DNA of 64,000 nucleotides from Lanius collurio (GCA_020086605.1 JACBWW010000015.1:25362483-25426482); one strand, 5' to 3'; numbered from the stretch's first letter, positions 23,201 to 37,137 are shown. The notes: generated from the sequence alone by a model not told the origin. Program-made: numbers and translations.

Positions 23201-25936
23201 GGCAAGAATTTGCTCTGAAGGCAAGTTTTACTATAATTGCCTACTTCAGGACAACTGAGTCCTAAGTACTCCTTCAGCTTAATCTCCATAAAATAAGTAT
23301 GGCCTGCTGAACACTCAGAATTTTGAATAGAAAGGTCTTGACAAAAATTGAAATTTACAGTAATAGCATATATTTGCATATAGCATAAGTGGAAAAGTCA
23401 TGAGCAAATAGCAAATGAGTTCCTATGTGACTTGGTCTAACAAATCCAGAAATAATTCCTCCCCTCCCTCTATAAATCCTTGGTCAGCAGAGTTACTGGA
23501 CATATCAATAAAGCATTATACCATCCCAACGAGAGGATCCATTCTACTCCAGCCAACCATCTGAATGCTTTTTTGGGGCGAATGGCCCTTTTCCCCCACC
23601 CTCATATACACACACCCCCAATAATAACACAATTAAGTACTTCTTTGTACATGTTTCAACTTCATAGCTGAGGTTCCTGCAGCTCAGAGTAGAAAGCCTT
23701 CCCATACCTACAGCTTCAGCCTTCTTAAAGGTATGAGCAATAAAACACAGTCTGAGATACAGACATTCAGGATAAATTCTCCTTTGGAAAAGATGAAAAA
23801 TTAATTCTCTCCCCAGAGCTAAGATGAAGCAGTCAGGAGTATTCATGTCTTCTTGCTATCAACTCAATTAAGCACGCAGTAAGGACTGCTGGGTAAAATG
23901 TAGCATGTATTTGCATGCATGTAAAATGCAGACTCAAGGAGTCTTAAAATGCCCTTATAAATACAGCAAAAATAGACCAATAAAATATTTTGTAATGACT
24001 ATTTATGTTTGTATAACAACTCATTATTTCAATTCTCCGCATCAGGGATTTCTTGTTTCTTTCCTCTACCCCTTAAATAAATCTAAATAAATTATTCATT
24101 TAAAAACAGGCTATGCATCTATAACAACAGAAACAAATTTCATTTAACATCCAGCTGTCAAAGCCAGCCCTTCTGTCACTCTTTATTCAAGTCTGTTCTA
24201 CATAATTCATGTCATCTTAATTATTTCCTTCTCTTTCTGGGTAGGATAGCTCTTAAGGACGAGCCACTTACAGCACAGTCATTTCCTCTGGAGATAATAT
24301 GACTTTGTGCCATGATCACTAACAAAAAAATAAAAAGGACACTGATATTTTAAGGTCTCCAGATGGGGAATGATGTATATGCAGATGATACCATGATGGG
24401 ACCTCACCTGATCCACATACTACAGCAATAAAAATAGCAGTATATATGCATAATACTGTGTTTTAACACAGACATACTGCGCTATTAATAGCCTCACTTT
24501 TTGCTCCTTTAACTCCTCTACAAACAGATGCTGACAGAGTTCATGGGAAGCAGAAGAAAACAGAGGAAGATAGCATTAGCTCAAACCAGACTGGTATCTT
24601 TTTTCTTTTTTTTTTTAATTAAATCCCCAAAATTGAAAATTATTAAGTCCCAGCCAAGGCCCTTCCTTTCCTCCACCACTCTGTGCCAATAGTCAATTAC
24701 TAGGATTTACAAACAGAACTTTTATCACAAGTACACTAAAATATGTCTAAAGCAGTACAGGCATCACTCTAGAATTATCTTATCCCATTTGCACACGATA
24801 AATAATAAATTGTTTTAAGCAGTCTAATCTATTAATGCCTGAGAGGCCTTAATTTTGGCTACTAAATTTCAAGAAGCTACATTTGTCAATTCAATATAGT
24901 TAATAGCCATAAATCAACTTCCTTACTCTACATGACTAATGAATTTACTACATGACAGAGAAAGCCAATTCCTCGAATTAAGGTTTCACCATATAATGTT
25001 CCTCATTCTCCCTACAGCTCAGCACATTCCTCTTCCTTCTCTGCCCTTTCTGTGGCTTTCTGAAAGCTGCAGCAGGGGACTTGCAAAAGCTAACATTTGC
25101 TTGCAAAGATGACAACTGTGATTCAGGAAATGTTCTCAGTTGAACTGGCCACTAAGTCTCAACAGCGCTTTGCATTAACCCAGACCCTCCAGAATAAGGT
25201 TCTTCATGCTCCAAAACACTGTTAGAAACATCATTGATCACACTCAGGCTCCAAACAAATCTGGATTTGCTTCCTGTGCATTCAGTCCTGTACTTTTCAC
25301 CCTGCTCTGCTGCTCACATCACTTTGCACACCATCTCAAGTTACTCAGAGCCTCAGCAAAGCATAATGACTTACTCAAAGCTGAGCTGAAATGGCAGCAA
25401 AAGTCTCCACACTCAGGGTTGTTGCCATCTCAGAGCACAGCTCAAGGCCAGGAACACAAACATGGATTGATCTGCTAGCACTGGCAGAGCCACGTGCACA
25501 GACCAGCAAAAGTCAGGGGACTCACCTCATTAGGAGCTGGGAAGATTAAAGGGGCTGAACACAGTCACAGAAGAAAAGCACTGTAAATATTAACTTATTT
25601 CCACACCAGCTGTGCATCACCAAAGAAATCCCAGCTATATGACGCTCCTCAGCAAAATATAGATTGCCTCTTCAGTGCCAAAAGAGAGCAAGCAAAGAGC
25701 TTGCCACCTACCCACCTGCTTCCCCATATAATGCTGGTGGGTAGGAAGACTCTGAAAATAGGAACTTCCCTCTCTGGGGGTGCTATCCCCATGGAAGCCA
25801 TTTGCTGGTGCAGCCTCACAAAGGCTGTTTGAAGCACAGCAGATCCTGAGCACCTCCAAAACAGGGCACTCCAACTTCACTCTAGGGCAGTACAGGACCT
25901 ACACTTCCACACAGCCTAATAAGAGTCCCACATTAC

Positions 25937-25937
<1 letters not shown>

Positions 25938-25969
<32 letters not shown>
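25938..25969 (+). repeat. Poly(A) run, 32 bases
   Basis: An uninterrupted run of 32 A. The upstream sequence does not read as a processed transcript and no target-site duplication was seen, so a simple homopolymer is the safest call. Its length may be unreliable in the assembly. Confidence 0.9.
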
Positions 25970-25971
<2 letters not shown>

Positions 25972-26302
25972 CATAAGGATTACTTAGAAATAAGCAACAA
26001 CAACAGCACACTTTTCACAGAGAAAACACAGTGATCACCTGGGAGCAAAAGGATGCTGAGAAGCTCCTAGGAAGAAAGAAAAAGTCCAGCAGAAAGTAAA
26101 GCCAGGAAAAAATTGAAAGTATTAAAGCAAGAGTTACAGCTATCTCTGATGCCTAATAAAGAGATGATAATAAGATGATAATCAAATGAAAAGCTTGGGT
26201 AAGAAGGAAAAATTTAAGCAGCTGGAAGTCAAAAGCTAAATTCTTGGGCATGCTACGAAGGCAGCTCCCTTGGACCCCATGTGCCTACTATGGTCTTACA
26301 CA

Positions 26303-26322
26303 CAAAAGTGGGCAAAAGTGGG
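26303..26322. repeat. 10-bp tandem duplication
   Basis: CAAAAGTGGG occurs twice in direct succession. Confidence 0.9.
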
Positions 26323-27469
26323 ATATACAATCACAGTGTGAGTTCATTGATTAGCAGTCATAAAAATTTGGAGGTGCCAAGCTGAAAGTCACAACACCTG
26401 TGTGGAACATTAAGACAGCAATTTTTCAGCATTATATGTGGTATAGAAGCATGGGCTTAACAAATATCCAGGGCAGCGCCACTTTCGTGCTGTCTCTGCA
26501 GTTTTGAAGAAACCCAAATGACTAACATCTATATCATAGTACAATTTGGATTTGCTAGTCTGCTGTAATACCTTTGGGGTCTTCTGGCTTTGCTACTGGT
26601 ATCAGCTCTGAAGAGGCTGTGTTGCTTCTGCTTCCTTCTTGATATTAAATCAGTTCTTTGTGCATGTGCAAGGCAAGAATTGTGCCATTTTCTTTTTTAA
26701 AAAGGCTGTCATTTGCTATTTTTCTGTGCACATGTTGCTGTACTTTCTCATATGTACATCCCCCTCTACATATATGCAGTCACTCTAGATGTATATACAA
26801 ACATGCCAAATGTTGCACATTAAAGAAATGCATATATTTAAAACATCATACTGTATCCTGTCTATTTTGCCAATAGCCATCTGGGAGAGGGAAGGAAGCC
26901 TAGAAGAAATACTTCATGTAACCAAACTAGATTTTGTACACTTCTCCAGAAAGAAAAACGTTCTGGCTACTCTTTCTTTTGCAAGTTAACCATTACTGCA
27001 ATAGTTTTACCTAGATAAAGACAACCAAGCTACACCATACAGCAACCAACTTCAGCAGGCCACCACCTTGCTTTTCAATGTATTTTTAAATGCTACAGAA
27101 GACAGGGCATGCACATTTTTATCCCCCTTAGAAAAGACATACCTCTGCAAATCTCAGTGTCTTTTTTTTTTTTTTTATTTTCCTGTGTGGTCAACACATT
27201 TTTGTACGATTCTGTTCTAGTAAAGCCCTCCCGTGGACCACCAACAACTGATAATGGCTCGTCTCACAGCACAGGGATTTCAAAATTACCCAGTGTTTAC
27301 TTCAGGGCCTCATACTCACAGCTAAGCCCTTCAGCAATTCCTGTAGCCAATGCTAAGCATGACTTTAAATTAGCACCACAGGCACTGCAGCTTTGTTTCT
27401 CTTCTTGCTGAGCAACACTGGCCTGTGACCAGTCTGTCCTATAGATTTCCTCCTTCCTGTAAACCCCCT

Positions 27470-28470
27470 AATAAAATTTGCGATATTCAAAAAGTGATAT
27501 GCTCTTGATTTCACATTCCTCTTTCACAGCTGCATTATTCCTGCTGAAACAGTGGAATGAAATTATGCATGGAAACTCTGCTGAGAATTTTCCTCTTCAC
27601 GGAAGAAGAAAAAATGCTCAACATGCTCAGAATTCAAATCAGAACCAGAAGGGCCCTGATTCCATATACATGTTATCAATATGGTACACATTTGGAAATC
27701 GCACAGTACTTGCCAAACTTGAGGGTGTCCCTCTGGGAGGGAGGGGATTAATGTATAACCTTGGGTTAAAAGACGTTACGCAATCAGGATTTCCCGTACC
27801 AACACTAAGGAAATTAAATTCATGGCGGAGATACTCTGCTGCTGAAATGCAAGGAAACACTGGAAGAAACTAACATGATTAAAAAACATGAATTAATTAT
27901 TTTATGCAGAAGAGCCCCAAAACACAGATTTGGCAGGTATACTCCTCAAACTCACTTATTTATTCATTCATTTTAGTGGCCCTGCTGTACTTTGTGAATT
28001 ATTCTCCATAATTCCAGCAGACATGCAAGAGTTTCCACATATTTTAATACATATTCTGGAGTCTCAAAAATAATTAAAAAAAATTGAACTATGTATCCAT
28101 TTCTATGGGTGCATATCTGTGTACATCTCCAAAGATGACAGCTGAAAAAGGGAATATTGGGTTTTAATCTCTTAATTATGCTTTTTCCCCCCTCCTCTCT
28201 TAGTGCATTAATTTGGAAATAAAGGTTTCTGTTCTCAGCAAAGGCTGAGACAACAAAGCCTCTTGGAGCCCTGATTTTTGGCACCACCTCAACTCCTACT
28301 TTATGCTTGAGGCTACTTCCCCTCTGACTGATTCTTAATTTGAATAAGCTTTCACTGAAGACTGTATCAGAACTGCAGCAAGTTAATCTTATTAAACCAT
28401 ATGAGTTTAAAAAACTCATAGCTTGATGTCAGGCAGGCTGTTTCCAAATTGCTATACTTAAGATCCAAAT
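27470..28470. promoter_or_regulatory. Candidate conserved non-coding block
   Basis: This kilobase has long open frames on opposite strands (131 aa at 27478-27873, plus; 148 aa at 27973-28419, minus), neither with a recognisable domain. It contains TTACGCAAT (27776-27784), a good C/EBP or PAR-bZIP-type site. It also has TAATTA-rich segments (near 27890) and a perfect hairpin, ATGAGTTT-AAA-AAACTCAT (28401-28419). It lacks transposon hallmarks. Regulatory function is inferred from texture only. Confidence 0.3.
28401..28419. repeat. Perfect inverted repeat, 8-bp arms
   Basis: ATGAGTTT and AAACTCAT flank AAA. Transcribed, it would give a short hairpin, but no U-tract follows and it is not a bacterial terminator context. 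Confidence 0.85.
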
Positions 28471-28569
28471 TAGATCATGAGCAAAATATTAAAAGGCACT
28501 AGAACCATTTAAGAGTGAACTTCCATTTTGAAAAGAAATTTCTGGACATTGAGACCTCAGGACTCGTGC

Positions 28570-28630
28570 CAGTTCAGTGGGAGTCAGGCTCCTGGCTGCA
28601 ATGGGTGCTTTTAAGTGCTTTTAAACCTCT
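28570..28630. mobile_element. Possible short relic of an old sauropsid repeat
   Basis: TTCAGTGGGAGTCAGGCTCC resembles the TTCAATGGGAGTTAGGC-type motif common in turtle and crocodile repeats (from memory). Only about 60 bases match, and the stretch ends in a 10-bp tandem duplication, GTGCTTTTAA, at 28605-28624. Chance is possible. Confidence 0.25.
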
Positions 28631-28639
28631 AAAATTTAA

Positions 28640-31600
28640 GCTACGAAGAAAGGAATAAAGGAATTTATTTCATCTACTGTCAGTACTAGCACAAATACAT
28701 AGGTCATTCTGAAGGATACTTTATTTATAGGAAGTTTCTACTCCAAACCAAAGTATCCTGACACAAAACATCTTTGGGGCACACTGTGTCAGCTGGCATT
28801 GAATCTGTTAGCTGATGCAACAAAGTGCCTTTTAAACACTATACAACAAAAATCGCCATCCTCTCTCTCCCTTTATTTTATAAAATACTTTTGGTTTTTA
28901 AATAATTATCAAGTGTTTACAACTTCAGTTTCCCTTCAGCCACCTCTGGGCACAGAAGACTTCCCCCCTCCAGTTGATAGACACAGGGGAAGTAGTGATT
29001 ACAACACAATCCATGCTTGGCTCGCCAACCCATGTGGTTTTTAGCAAAGCAGGTCATGGGTGAGTCACCCTTAGGTCCCCTTGACTTCCAGGAATATGAT
29101 GAGATGAACCACTGGGTGTTTTTACCACCTGGATGCCATCCAGTCCACAAAAATGAGGAGAAACACCTCTCTCTCTGCAGAGATTTCCTGGAAGGCCTCT
29201 ACCTCCATGCCGACTTCAGAGACCTCTCGCCACATCAACAGCTACAGAGGCCCCAAAGTGTTCTCTGGACTGAAGCCCACCACAACAGGCATTCCCCTGC
29301 ATGGTTTGGTGCCTGGCTTTAACTCTTTCCATCCAGCCACAAGCACAGCCAATCAAACAAAATTGATTTTCCAGAGCTCCAACTAATCCACTGTGTTGAA
29401 GGTGACCTATATTCTTTGTGTGTGTATCATTAACAGGCTTGGGTTTTTTTGAGGTATCTTGGATATGAGATGCCTGTCTTCAGCTGTCAGCAACTCTGCC
29501 AGTAATTCAAAAAGGCATCAAGGTGCACTTTTGAAACTGGGAGGTTTGGTTTGTTTTTTTTAAAGATGTCTTCTTTGCTCCCTGAAACATCAATGGTGAC
29601 AGTCACTCATCTGCATTTGTATGTGAAATTTTCCATGACCCATGGGAAAATCTCTTGAGATGCCAACTTGAGCACACTTCCAGACCATCAACATCTGTGA
29701 CACAGTTATAGTGCTCCAATATGTGTGACTGAGACCCCAGACACCTGAAACAAGTATTATACTTTTTCCAGAACTAACCATGCTCACTCCAACCTAATGG
29801 ACACTTTTGTATTTTACTCCACACATTTGCTAGAACCAAGGACCTGACTTTACTTTCCATGGGTACTATCTGGGCACCACTGTAAACACTGAAGCGGAAC
29901 AATCTGTTCCATGCAACCAAGAGAACCAGTAATTTATCAGGAGCAGAGCAGGCATTTTGGGGAAGGACACACTTGTATTTGTGTGGGTGTAATACTCGTG
30001 AGTCAAATGGGACATTCTGCACAATTCAAAGCCAGTTGGGGACAGGAAGAGCAGAAGCAGGCTTTATAGAGGCAAATGAACTCAAACTTTCAAATTTATA
30101 ACAATTAATTTTCTCCCACTTCTGTCCTTTTGGGTTTGCTTAAAAACGAAGGCTATTCAAGGAGAACAAGAACCTTCACACACGTAACAAAAATCCATAG
30201 AACTCCCATAAGAAGAAATATTTAAAAGAACATCACCTTCTCCCTTGAAGAACAGAAAAATTACAAGCCATATGACAAATGAATACAAGCTAAGGAACAG
30301 AAATGGCAAAGGTATCATGGATGCCTCTGTCTCCACAGTGAGGAAGGATGGCAATGAAATTAAGACCCAACACTAATTTTTGACACAGAAAGATATTATC
30401 CTGCTGGACTTGGAGCTCCCAGAAGATGTCATGACCAGGAACTAATTGAGACTCAGAAAGGATTTGACCATTTATACAGACAACAAAAATATACAGCAAT
30501 TACAGGTTATGGCTAAAAATCTAGAAACAGTATTAAAAATTTTGGGCATTGGGGTGAAAGGCCATGTCTGACTAAGAGGGATTGAAAACAAAAAAGGCAT
30601 GGGAGTGGCAGAGAGAGTTCCTGCCCACTATGGGATGCCACATCCTACCCTGAGAGAGGCAGGACTCAGCACAGGGGCAAACCGGTGACTGAGTGGCAAA
30701 ACTCTATCCCCATTCTAGCATCTTTCCTTCTGGTCAGCTTGAAATCCTTCCTTCTTCTCCTGCATTAGTTTTATAGTTCTCTATTGTTGTCTTGCCCATA
30801 ACTCAATCTTCCATTTCTCACAGTGTCTCTGTGATAAAGTTTTTTCCTTCTTTGTCACCAGCCCTACTCAGGGTAAAAGCATGAGATATACTGCCTGCTA
30901 CCAACTGCAGCTCTCGGTAACAGACTGAATGCTGAAGCCATAATTCAGTCTGGAGACTCCACTACTGCCCATAAACCACTCCCTGTCTCCCAGTTTACGA
31001 TGTCAGCAGGACTCAAGCTGAATTAAGGCTTCTACTCTATATAACTGACACCAATGTTTTATCTTATACATAATGCATAGAAGATGGCTCTAATCAAATT
31101 CCATATCCTGCCCTTTCTTTACATCACAAATGTGGCCTGGCATTTCCTATGCACTCCACTTACTGATAAATAAAATCCTTCTCCTGAATTACAATGGGCA
31201 TCAAAACCTGTTCTTGGGTCATCGCTTCCAGTAACTGTCATGCCTTCCCTCTTCTGTCCAAAGAAGTTGAGATAAACTTCAGTTTATCCCACTAACAAAA
31301 CTCACACTTAAATTTAAGGGCCAGGGCCACATTGAACTGATCATCCAGGAACATTGCCTGCATCAGTCCATATTTTCGATGCTGGCAAGCAAATGGTTTG
31401 TGTCTAATGGACATCTTCTGCCTGTTTGCATTTGGTATCAGCAGAGTGATCACACAAAATGCAAAGCCATGCTGTGGATGCCAAATTGCAAGCGTGCAAA
31501 GGTGATGCATCTGCAAAGCATCTGCAGGGAGCGCTTCCAGCCCTGCAGAGAGGCACAGAAATCCTAGCATACACACACAGAGGGTGTGGTATAAGCCAGT

Positions 31601-34059
31601 GCTGGTTTTTCATGTCTTGGAATGGAACATGGAGTTCAACCTCCAAAGATTCCACAAACAATGCAGTCAAAAATGTGCTGAATGAAAGCTTTGAAATGTC
31701 CTACAGAATAGACAATCCCCTGTGTACAAACCCAATTTCGACCTCAGGCACAGACTGAGCTCTTTTGTACATGAAGAAAGACAGAAGCAAAAGAAAGAGA
31801 TATAGATGCATTACTTCAAAGCTATCTTACCTCACAGCCCTTCAGACATCATTCCTAACCAGAAAACCAACCAGAGAAGGAGCGTGCACATATCTTTCTA
31901 ATCAAAAGAAAGTTTTGCTTTGCTGTTTTAAGATAGTATAAGTCCACTTGGCCCGAACAAATCTTATAGACTATCTTGCAATGCTTTGAATAGATTTAAG
32001 CCTCATGGCAAGAAGAGCAAGCATCTGACAGCCAGTTCCTGACACAGCCTCATATGACTACCACATTCAGGTGGATGGAAGATGCAGGAAGACTGAGCAA
32101 AACCATCTTTGATGCTGATAACTACAGCAATTTAGGTAATGGGCAGGAGCTGCCATGGGGAGCATGCAGATGCCTGGCTTTCAACTCTGCTCTTTGGGCA
32201 CCTCAGATAATGACTGCATGATACAAAACCTGTTTCAGCAAAAGCAGAGAACAACACTCAAGAGAGTAAAGCTGCATCTTCCCTGAGCGCCTTTCTTGGG
32301 GCCCCAGGACACTGCTGCCAGCAACACATCCGTCCTTGCTTAACCCTTCCTCCCATGTTACAAATGAGCTGCTGCTCTCAACAAGCCTCAAATGTTCAGA
32401 AGAAAAACAGATGACAGGAGTATGTTTTACATAGGTCTTCTCCCACTGGCAAAAGCTACATGTGCAAGGCTGCCAAGGGCAGGTCAGTCCCTTCCCTCTG
32501 ACAGGCTGGAGGTGGCCACTTTCACACTAGTAAAATAATGGAAGCAATAATTAATCTGGATTTTTCCTGCATGGTTTTCAGCATGTGATGTGTTCAGAGG
32601 TTCTCAGACCACTTCAAAATGATTCACCCAAGAGATTATCCCATGTCTTCTCTTTGTCAGTTAAGGCTGGGATGGGGTGGGCAACTGGAAAGAACCAAAA
32701 CAAAATACCTGGAAAACTGAAACGGTCTTAGAAAACAGCAAAGATTAATCCCTCCTGCTTCCTCCAGCACGTACACATCAAGGAGGCCTTTCCCTTTGGC
32801 CACAGGGGCAACTGGCTGCTTTTTGCTTTCTCAGTATTTTCCCAAATGGCAGGGCACTGGAGTCACATGCTAAACAGCAACCAAAACTTAAAAGCCACAG
32901 CTCAACAGAACCAACTATTTATTTATTTATTTAAAGTGTGGTGTTTCACAGCTGGCCACAGCTACCAATTGGTACCCAGGGAGGCCTAAAGCACTATTTT
33001 TGATCCACAGAGCCTTCCATGGTTTGGAACCTAATTACCTTCAGAAGCTACTGCCTCCTCTTCATCTGTTACCATGGCAGCTGCAATCAGCTGAGATGTT
33101 TGGGCTGGCAAACCCTGATTTACTACAGTTCCAGGGCAATTCCAAGGGGCTGTCACTGTAAGAATTTACTTCGACAGCATTTTCAGGAAAGGAAGAGGTA
33201 GGACAAATTAAGACTGTGTAGGCTGGGAAGTAGCAACAAATTTTAGAGTGATTCAACATCCCAGTGCACAAAACCCCATTAGGACTTAGTGGTGGTGTTT
33301 GGATATTTTTGATTTTTTTTTCCCTTCTTAGTAATATAGCACATGTGCCTTTGTCCCAGGGTCAAGGTTCAGGTGAGATTAACAGAATTCCCTTCATTTA
33401 AAAATCTTTCCACATGGTGAGAAAATAGATTGTTTAACCAAGTGGTAAGGCTTGCTGTCTAGCCTTTAAAATCAGAATCCAGGGAACGTGAGCTTTAGTA
33501 TTCCCTGTTGATTTCTACTGGTTACAAAAACTGTTTAACTGAAACATTAGTATTTTTCCATATTGATGCTTTGCACATGGAGATCTCAAATCGCCAGACT
33601 TCTGCTTCCCAGAAAGCCTAGCTTCCTATTGCAGCATCTCAGTCCTTCAGAAATGTACTTCTCATGCCATCTGTGTGGTAACAAATTTAGAAAAATGAGT
33701 AGTATCTTGGCAGTCTTTGCAAAATGTGCTCAGGATGCAGAGGAGGCTGGTGGGGTTCCTACCAAATAGGGCATTCAGTATCTGAGTCAGAGGTGATGAC
33801 AGCATCTGAGCAGGGGGCTGTTTTCTAAGAAATATGCCATTAATTTTGTAAAGCCTGACACAACTGTGCTGCAGTTCAGCTGAAGCCATCCCCTTCAGTC
33901 CTGCTGATGGCCTTGTCATTACAGAGCCTCCAGGTCTGCAGGTCTCCTTGTCCTCTGCACCTTTCCACATACACTGCAACAAGCTACTTAATATAAAAGA
34001 CTCTACAAGAACATCCCCAAACTAGTATGTTCAAAACCAGTGGCCATTTTATGAATGAT
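28640..34059. other. Intronic stretch, no gene seen
   Basis: Unique sequence of mixed composition. Open frames reach 101 aa (29017-29322, plus) without domains. A short TATT tetranucleotide run lies at 32916-32933. No repeat family was recognised. Confidence 0.55.
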
Positions 34060-34185
34060 TAATGTGAATTATCCTATCTGTAAAATACAGGTAAATCCTG
34101 CCTCTTTATTTCCCAATGCAAGTGCAGATCACTGACATTTGAAAAGTGTCTTGAAAATCACAGGAGCTGATAACATCAATAACAG
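34060..34185 (+). mobile_element. Ancient MIR-like SINE relic
   Basis: CCTATCTGTAAAATACAGG, a TTTATTTCCC segment and TTTGAAAAGTGTCTTGAAAA follow in the order of the 3' half of a MIR/CORE-SINE (CTGTAAAATGG ... GTAAAGTGCTTTGA). It is old and diverged. Family assignment is from memory. Confidence 0.5.
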
Positions 34186-36180
34186 CACACCATGAGTTGC
34201 AATATTATTACAATAATAATGGCACTCATTTCAGACTCCTGCATTTTTCAGGTCATCAACCAAAAACATTAGCAAAACACAGCCCTTCAGGAGATGAAAA
34301 ATCCTTGCAGTGTAATGCAAGCTGCTTCACTCAATTTATTTATTCTCCCCTATGCTGTGCAAAGTGCCTGCTACCATCCTTCCAACTACCAAGAGAGTTC
34401 CGAGTGCCTCTTCTCACATAAAAGGATTAGGCCCTCTGATGAAACTAAAGGGAAATCTAAGAGTAGCTGACCACAGTCTTACATTCCTGCAGCCTTGCAC
34501 TTTTTCTAATTTTTTCCTTTAAGTCTTGACCTGCAAGCTTCATCAATGATGTCAACACAGAAGCCACAGGGACAAGCCAGGCAGATCAGACTCAAACCTA
34601 AAGGAAATTAGCTCAGCTAAGCTCCTGCAGGCCCAGCAGGACACCTAGTACCTCCCAGCTGTGCCTCCCTTCAGGGGAGAAGAAAGGAGATAGCTGAGCA
34701 GCTTTCAGCAGCCCTCATCCTCAAGGTAGAAGTGGTAAGAGCAGCATACAAGAGCTCTGCATGGTTCTGCTCTGGCAAAAGGCAAACGCTGCCTACTTTG
34801 CAAACTGAGCTCTCCGAGTTGTTGAGAGGGATGAGTTCCCCAGCAAGAGCCTTCCGCATCTTCTAGGGCAAAAAGAATTTTGCTTTGATCTTGAGAACAA
34901 CTGCTGAGACCTGTGAACATTTCTCCCCTGTCTCTTCAGCTCTGCCTGCTAGTTTTGTCATTTTGCCTCATTATTCCATTCCTCCTGTCCTTGCTCCAGA
35001 TTAAGAGTAGCAGACAATGGTTGGAGTAGACAAGGATCCAAAAAGAAAAGGGAAAGCCTAGGTCTTGCCTTTAGGGCAAAAATTACAATTGTTCTGTGTA
35101 TGTGTACCTACATACCAGGTACATCCTACTGTTCCTACCTGGACTTCCCTCTCCTCCTCGCCCTTTTTAACATTTGAGGTAAAAGCCTGTGGAAAAGAAT
35201 GTTCCAAACTACTAAGTTAAATACAAAGGTGGTAGTGACACCACAAAGTTCTGTGAACATACATGCATAAACCTGATCTACCCTTCCTTCCCTCCCTTTT
35301 AACCCAGGATGCTTCCTTGGTGGGAAGCATCCACAGGAAATTCAAGAGAGCACAGGTGTTTAGGGTGTTTTTAATATTCCAAACTGTGTCAATACTATAA
35401 AAACAAAGACAACTCTTATGGGAATAGGAGGCTGCTTTTCCCTATTGTTCGCAGAGAACCCTGGCTGTTGGAATGGATGATATGTTAATTTTGTGGCACA
35501 GTTGCTCAAGGGAGGACATAGCAAAGTTTCCCATGGAACAGTGCACACAATTTACAGTGGGCATGGTTAGAATTTAATTATTTGTTACAGCCCTTGAAAA
35601 GATGCTTCTCCAAAGCAAACATAGTACAAAATACATTTTTTTCTAATCACAACAGAAAAAACTTCAGTTCATAAAACACACTTTTTGAGCTGTTACAGGC
35701 AGCAGTTCAGTTGCTCGGATGTTTGAAGGAGGGGCTGGCAAAATTAAAAAAAAAAAAGAAAATAGGCCTCAGAGATTTAACTTCCTACAAAAGAACTCCC
35801 TACAAGCCATTTAAATGTCCTTTACTTCAAGTAATACTCCCAAGATTGTAGAGAGTTTCAGGGCAATACTTGCAGCAAGAACTCGTGTTCCCTCTGCTGA
35901 GGGGGCTCCTCCAACATACACTAAGATTTATGCCTTTCCCTTTCAAAATAACCTCACATAGTCATCTGCAAAAATTAATTTATGTAAGCATACAGAAGAA
36001 AGGAATGTGTTGGGTGTTTGGGGGTTTTGTTTGGTGGGGTGGACTAGGGGAGCAATCACTAATATCTGCCATAAATCTGCTCACTCACAGACTCAGCTCA
36101 CATACTAACACCACCTCTGTCTCACACACACTTTCCTTCCCATCTTTCCCTCTCTCCCTCCCCACTGCCACACCAGAATG
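34186..36180. other. Intronic stretch, no gene seen
   Basis: Nothing recognised apart from a short A run near 35746 and a pyrimidine tract at 36131-36166. The tract is followed by CCACACCAG, an acceptor-like string on the plus strand, opposite to the gene. Confidence 0.55.
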
Positions 36181-36184
36181 TATC

Positions 36185-36520
36185 TGAGTCGGCTGAGCAG
36201 TGTTGCTGATTAAAATCTGCCAGTAGTTAAGACAACTTATTACAGAGCCTACAAGGGGACTGTGTATTTATGAATGCAATAATTAATCAATGCATAATAA
36301 GTACACACTGCATATACCACTTTTCTTTCCACACACAGATAGCTTCAATTACCATGCAGGTTACACTGTCATGACAATATTTTAGTTCCCAGTTGCTGCT
36401 CCCCCACCCAGCAGCATTAGCAAAGACAAGCTCACTGTGTTAGAGCCTGAATTAATCTGCAAACCCACCCAAATACTGCTAAATTGATTAATTTTGCAGG
36501 TAGAGGCTCTCAGAAGAAAA
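36185..36520. promoter_or_regulatory. Enhancer-like AT/homeobox-site-rich block near the exon
   Basis: Contains clustered TAATTAATCAATGCATAATA-type sequence near 36280, plus CAATTACC and TTGATTAATTTTGC. Such density of TAAT and octamer-like motifs, with no repeat character, is typical of developmental enhancers. No alignment is available. Confidence 0.3.
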
Positions 36521-37137
36521 TGCCATAGTTAGGGCCACAACTACTAGGCTGTCACAATTTTCCTTTTAAACTACTTTTTTCAGAGGCTGAGCTATAAAGC
36601 GTACTTGGAGCTGTGAGCTGACAGACTAGTTTGCATCTTAAGAACCTATTTCATTTTAATGGCTTTATTTTTAAATTGTTTCAACTCTTTGAATTAATGG
36701 AGATTTTAAAAAAGAAATGAGACTGACAAAAATGCAAAGTAGAATATTTTTCCCTTTTTTACCTTTCTTTTAACATCAAGGTATATTTATTTTCAAGAAA
36801 CTCAACAGTACCCAATAACAGGACTGCAGCCTTTTCCCCCCTTCAGCGTCCATCCTCTTCAGCACCACTTTCTGCCCAAATGAAAAAACAGAGGTACTCT
36901 GCCCTAGAGATGAGCTTCCCTGCTAACTCTCTGCTAAGCCATTTGAGCCTGCACTGATGATACCTGGAGGTGAGTAATCACCCCAAGTTTTCCATGCAGT
37001 CCCATGGGCATAGAAGATGATTATATGCCCTCCCTGACCCAAGGGCCAATGTTTATTACAGACTTGCTACATGCAGGGACTGACCAGGAGGTTGCAGAGC
37101 TCTGCATTTGGCTTGGGAGCTGCTGCCTGGAGGACAC

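Larger units (their letters stand above)
20241..27469. other. Intronic stretch, no gene seen
   Basis: AT-rich, mostly unique sequence with a 32-A run (25938-25969) and a 10-bp tandem duplication (26303-26322). The part 24800-24990 is rich in TTAATT/TAAT-like motifs. Open frames reach 100 aa without recognisable domains. Confidence 0.6.

Noticed and set aside
36001..36050. Second G-quadruplex candidate
   Set aside because: Four G runs are present but one loop is about 11 bases, outside the usual rule.
36131..36180. Strong plus-strand splice-acceptor-like string (pyrimidine tract then CCACACCAG)
   Set aside because: Wrong strand for ADGRL3, with no coding potential or donor partner downstream.
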